A DNA stretch of 5,168 bases from the NCBI GenBank assembly GCA_021815525.1, contig JAKAGN010000234.1, forward strand, positions 1-5,168, written 5' to 3'. The stretch is from Deltaproteobacteria bacterium. Lineage in GTDB: Bacteria > Desulfobacterota > Desulfobacteria > Desulfobacterales > Desulfatibacillaceae. Below the pieces are notes generated by a model. It ran no database searches and was not told the origin of the DNA. It saw nothing but the letters and a program-made list of their open reading frames with translations. A program made the position numbers and the translations under genes. Below are positions 1 through 5,168 of the stretch, in pieces. The stretch's first letter is position 1. Each line of letters opens with the position of its first letter.

Positions 1-1124
1 CGATCAACGAAGCGCAAAACGTCGCCCTGGACGGCGTTCACCAGGAAGCCCCGCTCCCGCAATGCGCCGACGAGCGGGCCGGCCTCCTTCTTAAGGGCGA
101 GGCCTAAGAGGAGCCCCCTCCCGCGGACCTCCGCCACCACCTTATGCCTGGCGGCCAGCTCCGATAGCCGCGCGATGAAGTGCGCGCTCACCTCCCGGGC
201 TTTTTCCAGCACGCCTTCCTTTTCGAGGGTCTCGCACACCGCCAGCGCCGCCGCGCAGATGAGCGGCGTGCCGCCGAAGGTGGAGGCGTGGGTGCCGGGA
301 GTGAAGGCCGCGGCCGCCTCGCTGGTGGCCAGCATGGCCCCCACCGGAAGCCCGTTTCCCAGGCCCTTGGCGAGCGTCATGATGTCCGGGGCCACGTTTT
401 CGTGCTCGTAGCCGAAGAGCTTCCCGGTGCGGCCCATGCCGGTCTGGACCTCGTCGTAGATAAGGAGGAGCCCCTGCCGGTCGCAGATTTTCCTAAGGCC
501 AGCCAAGTAACCGGAATCCGGCGCAACCACGCCGCCCTCGCCCTGCACCGGCTCCATCATGATCCCGGCGGTCTCGGGCGTTACGGCCTTCTCCACGGCG
601 GCAAGATCGTTATACGGCGCGTGGTCGAAGCCCTGGACCAGGGGCTCGAAGCCCTTCTGGATTTTTTCCTGACCCGTGGCGGAAAGGGTGGTCAGGGTCC
701 TTCCGTGAAAGCTCTTTTCCGCCGTTATGATCCGGTAGCGCTCCGGCCGGCCCTTCTTCTTCTGGTAAATGCGGGCGAGCTTTATGGCCGCCTCGTTGGC
801 CTCGGCCCCGGAGTTGCAGAAAAACACCTTCTCCGCGAAGCTCCGCGCCGTGAGCCACTCCGCAAGCCGCACCTGGGGCTCTGTGTAGTAGAGGTTCGAG
901 ACGTGCACCAGCTCCCGCGCCTGCCGTGCCAGGGCATCGGCCACGGCCGGGTGGCTGTGGCCAAGGATGCACACGGCGACCCCGGCCACGAAGTCCAGGT
1001 ACTCCTTGCCGGTGTCGTCCCAAACCCTCATCCCGCTGCCCTTGACCAGCACCACGGGCTGCCGGAAGTAGGTGTCGGCCAGAACCTTCCCGGCCGCCTC
1101 CATCGTCTTGGTGATCTCGCTCAT
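1..1124 (-). CDS. argD: Acetylornithine aminotransferase (class III, PLP-dependent), C-terminus cut by the window edge
   Basis: The product transfers an amino group from glutamate to N-acetylglutamate semialdehyde in cytoplasmic arginine synthesis; many family members also act as the succinyldiaminopimelate aminotransferase of lysine synthesis. I translated 374 uninterrupted codons from ATG 1124-1122 to the left edge. Visible motifs are YLDFVAGVAV (42-51), the phosphate-binding FFCNSGAEANEAAIKLAR (101-118), SFHGRT (138-143), EPVQGEGG (191-198), the cofactor-contacting YDEVQTGMGRTG (223-234) and TLAKGLGNGLPVG (250-262) with the Schiff-base lysine K253. The family is about 390-400 residues long, so only the last 20-25 are missing. 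An in-frame TGA 12 bases upstream makes this the furthest upstream ATG, and the N-terminus has normal ArgD length. No good Shine-Dalgarno lies directly before it; a purine-rich GAGGAGGAAGG stretch is about 40 bases upstream. The gap to the kinase gene is 298 bases, so it may have its own promoter. Another class III aminotransferase role is possible but the motifs favour ArgD. Confidence 0.93.
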   Translation of the reverse strand, partial: MSEITKTMEAAGKVLADTYFRQPVVLVKGSGMRVWDDTGKEYLDFVAGVAVCILGHSHPAVADALARQARELVHVSNLYYTEPQVRLAEWLTARSFAEKVFFCNSGAEANEAAIKLARIYQKKKGRPERYRIITAEKSFHGRTLTTLSATGQEKIQKGFEPLVQGFDHAPYNDLAAVEKAVTPETAGIMMEPVQGEGGVVAPDSGYLAGLRKICDRQGLLLIYDEVQTGMGRTGKLFGYEHENVAPDIMTLAKGLGNGLPVGAMLATSEAAAAFTPGTHASTFGGTPLICAAALAVCETLEKEGVLEKAREVSAHFIARLSELAARHKVVAEVRGRGLLLGLALKKEAGPLVGALRERGFLVNAVQGDVLRFVD

Positions 1125-1143
1125 GATGTATTTTCAGGGTGTT

Positions 1144-1157
1144 GCGGAGTCCTCCGC
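1144..1157 (-). promoter_or_regulatory. Small perfect hairpin in the argD leader
   Basis: GCGGAG and CTCCGC form a perfect inverted repeat two bases apart; a real fold would use five pairs and a four-base loop. It lies 20 bases before the argD start, between a Shine-Dalgarno-like GAGGAGGAAGG stretch and the ATG. It may influence argD translation or be chance in GC-rich DNA. No T-tract follows, so it does not look like a terminator. Confidence 0.25.
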
Positions 1158-1288
1158 GCCCCCTTCCTCCTCTTCCCAAAAGCTTTCAATCCTTATTCTT
1201 CGACGAACCGCTTGGCTGCCTGAACATACGCGGCAACCTGACGGGGCGTTTCAAACACCGCCTTTGCCCCAATGCTCCCCGCGCCCGA

Positions 1289-1411
1289 TGAGGGGTGCGG
1301 AAGCGATGAGCCGCAAGGCGCGCGAGCGGCGCGCGAGGAAGCGTATTGTTCATACGTGACGCAGCGCGCCGCGAAGCGCAACGCCGCGGATCGCGCTTTC
1401 CGCGCCCCTCA
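1289..1411. repeat. Structured intergenic repeat, copy A (conserved core plus copy-specific inverted arms)
   Basis: The core (1305-1398) matches copy B (3866-3960) at about 75 of 95 aligned positions, including an identical first 21 bases starting GATGAGCCGC and a shared end GCGGATCGCGCTT. The core is framed by inverted arms 1289-1303 and 1396-1411, which pair at 14 of 15 positions plus one bulged base; their sequence is unlike the arms of copy B. Inside, CGAT 1304-1307 pairs with ATCG 1390-1393, CCGC 1311-1314 with GCGG 1386-1389, a perfect 9-bp stem joins 1326-1334 to 1364-1372, and an apical hairpin CGTAT/ATACG (1342-1346, 1352-1356) holds the loop TGTTC. The whole element can fold as one long stem. 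On the gene strand it begins 12 bases after the kinase stop. CCCCTCA is duplicated in tandem at its right edge (1405-1418). It encodes no transposase, so it is either a non-autonomous mobile repeat or a structured 3'-end element. Confidence 0.8.
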
Positions 1412-1422
1412 CCCCTCACCCA

Positions 1423-2418
1423 CTACTTGAAGGAATATGTCCGGTCGTCAAAGATAACCTTGCTGCCGCTGCGTTCCAGCATGAAGGGCAGCTCCCGGAA
1501 ATCCGACATGGCGGAAAAAACCGCGGCCTGTCGCTCCCGGGGGACGAGGAGCATGAGAACGCCCCCGCCGCCCGCGCCAGCCACCTTTCCGCCAAGGGCT
1601 CCGGAGTTCCGGGCCGTTGCGTACATGGCCTCGATCTTCTCGTTCGTTATGCCTAAGGCCATTTGCCGTTTTAACTGCCAGTTCTCGTCAAGAAGCCTGC
1701 CGCACTCCTCGATGCCGCCTGATTCCAGGGCTGCCCTGAAGGGGGCCACCAGCTCCGCCATCCGCCGCTGGGACTCGAACTTTAAGGCGTCGTCGGCGTT
1801 TTTGCTCTGCTCCGAAAGTATCACGTCGGCCTTCCTGGTTATACCCGTGAAATAAAGGAGCAGGCTCGACGAAAAACGCCGGAACACGGAGTCCGAGAGG
1901 TTGACCGGAATCCGCGTCACCGAGTCGTTCTCGTGGAACACGAACTCGTTCAACCCCCCGTAGGCCGCTGCGTACTGGTCCTGCCGGCCGATGGGCTTTC
2001 CGGCGCGCGTTATCTCGATGTCGCAGGCAAGCCGCGCAAGGTCCTCGGCCGTGACCAGCGTGTTCCGGTAGGTGAAGAGCGCGTGGAGAAGCGCCACGGT
2101 GATGGAGGAGGAGCTTCCCAGGCCCGAGCCCTCGGAGGGCACGTCCGCCAAGGTGGTGATCTCCACCCCACTTTGGACGCCCGTGATCTTCATGGCCTCC
2201 CGGACGAGGTCGTGACGGATGTCCTCGACCCGCTCCACGCACTCCTTCTGGGAGTAGTTCACGTAAATCATGTCGTCGAAGCGCGATTTCACGATCACGT
2301 ACACGAACTTGTCCATGGCGCAGCTTAGGACCCGGCCCTCCGAGCGCTTATAGAACGCCGGGATGTCGCTTCCGCCGCCCACGAAACTGAGTCTTAGTGG
2401 TGTCCGTACGATGATCAT
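1423..2418 (-). CDS. hddA: GHMP-family sugar kinase, probable D-glycero-D-manno-heptose 7-phosphate kinase (HddA/WcbL-like)
   Basis: The likely reaction is ATP-dependent phosphorylation of a heptose 7-phosphate at C1, a step towards GDP-D-glycero-D-manno-heptose for surface polysaccharide. The 331-residue product has the family length and its three signatures: RTPLRLSFVGGGSDIPAFY (5-23), the ATP-binding loop PSEGSGLGSSSS (94-105) and the C-terminal glycine motif KVAGAGGGGVLML (278-290). KPIGRQDQYAAAYGG (141-155) is characteristic of the heptokinase-like branch. I chose ATG 2418-2416 because family members begin MII-RTP; an in-frame ATG at 2436-2434 would add MIGISG but abuts a hairpin's T-run. 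Ribosome-binding signals are weak (AGG about 10 bases before the ATG). The gene follows gmd after 80 bases on the same strand. Nearby isomerase (gmhA), phosphatase (gmhB) and nucleotidyltransferase (hddC) partners are not in the window, so the exact sugar is inferred; another sugar-1-kinase specificity is possible. Confidence 0.88.
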   Translation of the reverse strand: MIIVRTPLRLSFVGGGSDIPAFYKRSEGRVLSCAMDKFVYVIVKSRFDDMIYVNYSQKECVERVEDIRHDLVREAMKITGVQSGVEITTLADVPSEGSGLGSSSSITVALLHALFTYRNTLVTAEDLARLACDIEITRAGKPIGRQDQYAAAYGGLNEFVFHENDSVTRIPVNLSDSVFRRFSSSLLLYFTGITRKADVILSEQSKNADDALKFESQRRMAELVAPFRAALESGGIEECGRLLDENWQLKRQMALGITNEKIEAMYATARNSGALGGKVAGAGGGGVLMLLVPRERQAAVFSAMSDFRELPFMLERSGSKVIFDDRTYSFK

Positions 2419-2437
2419 GCCACTTATACCTATCATG

Positions 2438-2460
2438 AAAAATCGGCGGTGAATGCCGAT
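2438..2460 (-). terminator. Terminator-like hairpin between gmd and the kinase gene
   Basis: On the gene strand ATCGGC and GCCGAT (2455-2460 and 2442-2447) form a 6-bp stem with a 7-base loop, followed by four T. It lies about 38 bases after the gmd stop and just before the kinase start. The stem is short with only four GC pairs, so it may act as a weak terminator or attenuator that lowers kinase expression relative to gmd, rather than a full stop. Confidence 0.4.
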
Positions 2461-2487
2461 AAAAACATCCCCACAGCCCGGGGCGGG

Positions 2488-2500
2488 GGATCGCGCTTTC
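2488..2500. repeat. Edge fragment of the structured repeat overlapping the gmd stop codon
   Basis: The 13 bases GGATCGCGCTTTC are identical to the right edge of copy A (1388-1400) and near-identical to the edges of the other copies. No matching left half or complementary arm is found nearby. On the gene strand the fragment overlaps the gmd TGA stop by two bases. It could be a remnant of a deleted element or a chance match in GC-rich DNA, though the position just at a gene end is the same as for the complete copies. Confidence 0.4.
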
Positions 2501-3662
2501 AGGCCCCGTGCGCCTCGAATCCCGAAGGGAGCGGATACCCGTGATGCCGGCAGATGGCCTCCCGCACGGCCTCGTCCAGGTCCGCGGCCACCATCTCGGA
2601 GACCAGCTCGCCAAAGCCCACCTTCGGGACCCAGCCCAGCTTCTCCCGGGCCCTGGAGGCGTCGCCCAGGAGGGACTCCACGTCCGTGGGCCGGAAGTAG
2701 GCCGGGTCCACCGATACCAATACGTCGCCCGGCCGGATTTTTGCAAGGGGCATGTGGCGGCCGGAGGCCTCGGCGAGCGCCGTGGGCGTGAACTCCGCCG
2801 CAACGCCCAGCTCCTGCGCGCCCGATCCGCGCCACTCGATGGTTACACCCACCTCCGAAAACGCCCGGGAGCAGAACTCCCGCACCGAGTGCTGCTCTCC
2901 CGTGGCGATGACGAGGTCCTCGGGCGTGTCCGCCGCCAGCATCAGCCACTGGGCCTCCACGAAGTCCCTGGCGTGGCCCCAGTCCCGCAAGGCCGAGAGG
3001 TTTCCCAGGTAGAGCCTTTGGGTGAGCCCCAGGACGATCCGGGCCACGGCCCGCGAGATCTTCCTCGTGACGAATGTCTCGCCCCGCCGGGGGGACTCGT
3101 GGTTGAACAGGATGCCGTTGGCCGCGAACATGCCGTAGGCCTCGCGGTAGTTGGCGGTTATCCAGAAGGCGTAGAGCTTGGCGCAGGCGTAAGGCGAGCG
3201 CGGCCGGAAGGGCGTCGACTCCCTTTGTGGCGTTTCGGCGGCGTCGCCGTACAGCTCGCTCGTGGAGGCCTGGTAGAAGCGCACAGATTTTTCCATGCCG
3301 CAGATGCGCACGGCCTCCAGCATCCGAAGGGTCCCCAGGGCGTCGACGTTCGCCGTGTACTCGGGCATGTCGAAGGCCACCTTCACGTGGCTCTGGGCGC
3401 CCAAGTTGTATATCTCGTCGGGCCTTATGTCCCCCACTAGCCTTATCACGTTTCCGGCGTCGGTGAGGTCCGCGTAGTGCACCACGAACGACCGCCCGGG
3501 CTCGTGGGGGTCCTGGTACAGGTGATCCACCCGGGCCGTGTTGAAAAGGGACGAGCGGCGCTTCAAGCCGTGCACCTCGTAGCCCTTTTCCATCAAAAAC
3601 TCGGCGAGGTAGCTTCCGTCCTGCCCGGTGATGCCGGTGATGAGAGCTTTTTTCCTCGACAT
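2499..3662 (-). CDS. gmd: GDP-mannose 4,6-dehydratase
   Basis: This NADP-dependent short-chain dehydrogenase converts GDP-D-mannose to GDP-4-keto-6-deoxy-D-mannose, the branch point to GDP-fucose, GDP-rhamnose and GDP-perosamine. The 387-residue product shows the Rossmann motif GITGQDGSY (10-18), RRSSLFNT (35-42) for cofactor binding, STSELYG (133-139) with catalytic T134 and E136, YACAK (158-162) with catalytic Y158 and K162, and the nearly invariant NHESPRRGETFVTRK (187-201). The C-terminal half keeps LRDWGHARDFV and RPTDVESLLGD. It is about 14 residues longer than the E. coli enzyme as I recall it, mainly through extra residues near 283-310 and a short C-terminal tail. ATG 3662-3660 is preceded by GGGTGAG four to six bases upstream. 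The next gene is a heptose-kinase-like protein, so the substrate could instead be GDP-manno-heptose, as for WcbK/DmhA relatives. The active-site motifs alone do not settle this. Confidence 0.95.
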   Translation of the reverse strand: MSRKKALITGITGQDGSYLAEFLMEKGYEVHGLKRRSSLFNTARVDHLYQDPHEPGRSFVVHYADLTDAGNVIRLVGDIRPDEIYNLGAQSHVKVAFDMPEYTANVDALGTLRMLEAVRICGMEKSVRFYQASTSELYGDAAETPQRESTPFRPRSPYACAKLYAFWITANYREAYGMFAANGILFNHESPRRGETFVTRKISRAVARIVLGLTQRLYLGNLSALRDWGHARDFVEAQWLMLAADTPEDLVIATGEQHSVREFCSRAFSEVGVTIEWRGSGAQELGVAAEFTPTALAEASGRHMPLAKIRPGDVLVSVDPAYFRPTDVESLLGDASRAREKLGWVPKVGFGELVSEMVAADLDEAVREAICRHHGYPLPSGFEAHGA

Positions 3663-3775
3663 TTCTCACCCGCCCCCTAACGCATCGGAACCGCGCCGAA
3701 TCCTCAAGAATCAACCGGGCCGTCCACAATCGGCACGCCTAATGCCGCGTTTTCCTGCCCCCGCGTCCGGCAAAA
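3663..3775. other. gmd leader region without a recognised gene
   Basis: This is the start of the 343-base gap between the dehydrogenase and gmd; the rest of the gap is the nested repeat. It holds the gmd ribosome-binding site, a small inverted repeat CGGCA/TGCCG (3731-3735 and 3743-3747) and CCGGGCCGTCCACAA (3715-3729), which resembles an arm of repeat copy B. I see no convincing -35/-10 pair for gmd and no coding potential in keeping with the neighbours. Confidence 0.5.
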
Positions 3776-3997
3776 GGCTTTCCGAAAACGATGAGCCGCG
3801 AAACACGCCGCGGCCTATTTTGGCCTTCCGAGCCTATCGCAGCTCCGGCCAGGCCGATCACAAGTGATGAGCCGCAAGGCGCGCGAACCGAACGCGAGGG
3901 AGCGTGCTGTTCGCACGTGACCGAGTCGGGAGGTGAAGCGCAACACAGCGGATCGCGCTTGTGGACGGCCTGGCCCGGATCGCGTTTTCGGGAAGCC
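3776..3997. repeat. Outer inverted arms enclosing repeat copy B; terminator-like on the gene strand
   Basis: GGCTTTCCGAAAACG (3776-3790) is complementary at 14 of 15 positions to 3983-3997, 192 bases apart. Immediately inside are the same edge motifs as in the other copies: GATGAGCCGC (3790-3799) on the left and GGATCGCG (3977-3984) on the right. On the gene strand the first arm starts nine bases after the dehydrogenase stop and the second arm is followed by TTTT (3775-3772), as expected for an intrinsic terminator stem. The left interior (3800-3846) has no match to the core of copies A and B but contains GGCC-TATTTT-GGCC and the palindrome GCCGCGGC. I infer a decayed older element or terminator that a second copy entered. 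Confidence 0.65.
3847..3975. repeat. Structured intergenic repeat, copy B, nested inside a second pair of arms
   Basis: The inverted arms 3847-3864 and 3958-3975 pair at 16 of 18 positions: ten perfect, two mismatched, six perfect. They share no sequence with the arms of copy A. The core (3866-3960) is homologous to copy A. The stem pairs GAT/ATC and CCGC/GCGG (3872-3875 with 3948-3951) are kept. The apical hairpin is CGTGC/GCACG (3903-3907, 3913-3917) around the identical TGTTC loop, so both sides differ from copy A in a compensating way. The middle stem is weaker here: CCGA 3888-3891 with TCGG 3926-3929. No open frame is associated with it. Confidence 0.8.
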
Positions 3998-4005
3998 GCG
4001 CTCCC

Positions 4006-5168
4006 TTACTTCTTCACAACCTCGTCCTTAATGCGCTTGACGTGGCCTCTGCCCATGCCCTTGACCTCGCATCCCAGCTCGAAGTAGCGGCGGATCTTGT
4101 CGTCGTCCAGGATTCCGAAGCAGTCCAGGACGGCCACCGGGCGGCCGGTCATTTTCACCACCTCGTCGGGAGAAAGGGCGAGGTAGGGGGCGTGCCGCAC
4201 CGCGAAGATAACGGCGTCCGCGCCCGAGAGGGCCTCCGATAGGTCCTTTTCCACAAGGGTCTCGCCCACCTTCTCCTGGTTGCGGAAGAAGCGCGACCAG
4301 GAGTGCCCCGGGGCCGGGTAGGTCTCCTGCTTCTCAAGCTCCCACCAGTGCTTGACATAGGGGTCGTGGACCACAACCTCGCCGCCCATCTCCGTGAGCT
4401 TGCGGACTATGATCTCCGAGCCCGAGTAGCGGGTGTCGCCCACGTCCTCGCGGTAGGACGCGCCAAGGAGAACGCACTTGGCGGCGGAGACGATCTTGCC
4501 CATGTTGCGGAGGGCGTCGCGGACGAGCCTCGCGGCGTGAAGGGCCCGGGTGTCGTTGATGTCGATGGCCAAGGGCGTGATTTTAAAAATCTCGTCCTCG
4601 AACCCTAAAAGCGTGTGGTAGCTCCAGACGCCCAGGCCGCCGTCCTTGGGAAGGCAGTAGCCGCCGATCCCCGGTCCGGGGAAGATTATGTTGGAGTGGG
4701 TGGGCCGCACCTTGATGGCGTTTATGACCTTTATGAGGTCCACGCCGTTGCGCTCGGAAAAAAGGCTCCACTCGTGGAGGAAGGCCAGGATCGTGGCCCG
4801 GTAGGAGTTCTCCACGATCTTGGCGGTCTCGCTCTCGAGGGGCCGGTCCAGCACCGTGAGCGGGAACTTCTCGACGTTCAAAATCTCGGAGAGGAACTTC
4901 ACCACCTTCTCCCGGGCCGGGGCGTTCACGCCCGAGCAGACCCGCCAGAAGTCCCGTATGGAGGCCACGTAGTTGCGGCCCGGCATGACCCGCTCGTAGG
5001 AGTGGGCCAGCTGCGGGAGCGCGTCCGGTATTCCCCTTTTCTCGAAGGCCTTCTTGATGATGGGATAGGCCACGTGCTCGGTGGTGCCGGGCGGCACGGT
5101 GGTCTCGATGAGGACCATGCAGTCGGGCCGGATCCGGTCTCCGATGACGGAGAGCGAGGCCTCGAGGG
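4006..5168 (-). CDS. Nucleotide-sugar dehydrogenase (UDP-glucose/GDP-mannose dehydrogenase family), N-terminus beyond the window
   Basis: The family performs two successive NAD-dependent oxidations of a nucleotide sugar to its uronic acid in the cytoplasm, for capsule or O-antigen synthesis. The frame is open to the right edge, so the NAD-binding Rossmann start (roughly 100 residues) is missing. The ATG at 5118-5116 is internal, because ETTVPPGTTEH follows at once and this motif normally lies past residue 100. Counting from that Met, YERVMPGR is at 41-48, the central helix ETAKIVENSYRA at 97-108 with its conserved lysine, the active-site loop GPGIGGYCLPKD at 148-159 with catalytic C155, and the C-terminal domain motif LGASYREDVGDTR at 218-230 followed by VHDPYVKHWWE. 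About 20-25 residues after that motif (263-288) look like an insertion compared with WecC or Ugd as I recall them. The PGR motif and the GGYCLPKD loop point to a WecC/TuaD-type branch, but the substrate cannot be named. The TAA stop is followed by a terminator-like arm. Confidence 0.92.
   Translation of the reverse strand, partial: LEASLSVIGDRIRPDCMVLIETTVPPGTTEHVAYPIIKKAFEKRGIPDALPQLAHSYERVMPGRNYVASIRDFWRVCSGVNAPAREKVVKFLSEILNVEKFPLTVLDRPLESETAKIVENSYRATILAFLHEWSLFSERNGVDLIKVINAIKVRPTHSNIIFPGPGIGGYCLPKDGGLGVWSYHTLLGFEDEIFKITPLAIDINDTRALHAARLVRDALRNMGKIVSAAKCVLLGASYREDVGDTRYSGSEIIVRKLTEMGGEVVVHDPYVKHWWELEKQETYPAPGHSWSRFFRNQEKVGETLVEKDLSEALSGADAVIFAVRHAPYLALSPDEVVKMTGRPVAVLDCFGILDDDKIRRYFELGCEVKGMGRGHVKRIKDEVVKK

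Noticed and set aside
610..1179. 189-codon minus-strand open frame overlapping argD
   Set aside because: It is an out-of-register reading of argD and its leader with glycine/arginine-rich composition and no domain.
180..1223. 347-codon plus-strand open frame
   Set aside because: It is antisense to argD, whose translated motifs are unmistakable; the composition (Arg, Gly, His, Leu rich) and lack of any domain mark it as a shadow of GC-rich coding DNA.
1289..1411. CRISPR array or complete insertion sequence
   Set aside because: There is no regular spacer pattern and no transposase; copies are few and imperfect, with copy-specific arms.
2508..3440. 310-codon plus-strand open frame
   Set aside because: It lies wholly antisense to gmd and shows no recognisable motif.
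2419..3729. Long N-terminal extension of the kinase frame through gmd
   Set aside because: The frame stays open by chance across gmd in another register; the kinase family begins at MIIVRTP and the upstream translation is low-complexity.
3663..4005. tRNA or other known RNA gene in the gap
   Set aside because: No cloverleaf, TTCGANTC-type arm or known riboswitch motif is seen; the fold is explained by the nested inverted repeats.
3628..4242. Overlapping plus-strand frames across the dehydrogenase-gmd gap
   Set aside because: They run through the palindromic repeat and antisense to the neighbouring genes, have no shared domain and no ribosome-binding site worth noting.

Overview
The window reads as a GC-rich bacterial chromosome segment. 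It carries four protein-coding genes, all on the minus strand, with two of them cut by the window edges. High GC at third codon positions explains the many long open frames on the opposite strand. I recall similar intergenic palindromes from Desulfobacterota (former deltaproteobacteria), so a Gram-negative of that kind is my best guess. No taxonomic marker is present and I could not check this.

In order of transcription (right to left), the genes are: (1) the C-terminal part of a UDP-glucose/GDP-mannose dehydrogenase-family nucleotide-sugar dehydrogenase (4006-5168); (2) a complete GDP-mannose 4,6-dehydratase, gmd (2499-3662); (3) a complete GHMP-family sugar kinase closest to D-glycero-D-manno-heptose 7-phosphate kinase, HddA/WcbL type (1423-2418); (4) acetylornithine aminotransferase, argD, which runs off the left edge (1-1124). 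The first three fit nucleotide-sugar supply for a surface polysaccharide. Gmd beside a heptose-phosphate kinase suggests either GDP-mannose-derived deoxysugars (fucose, rhamnose, perosamine type) or GDP-6-deoxy-manno-heptose. argD belongs to arginine biosynthesis and is probably just a neighbour at the end of the locus.

The most unusual content lies between the genes. A structured repeat of about 95 bp occurs in the gap after the kinase (1289-1411) and in the gap after the dehydrogenase (3847-3975). The cores of the two copies match at roughly 75 of 95 positions. Each is flanked by inverted arms that differ completely between copies yet remain complementary within each copy. An internal hairpin shows paired compensatory changes. 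The second copy sits inside another pair of arms (3776-3790 with 3983-3997) carrying the same edge motifs, and these arms look like the stem of the dehydrogenase's own terminator. A 13-base edge fragment of the repeat also overlaps the gmd stop codon. All three visible gene ends therefore carry this element or a remnant within about 30 bases of the stop. This suggests an element that settles in, or forms, 3'-end hairpins.
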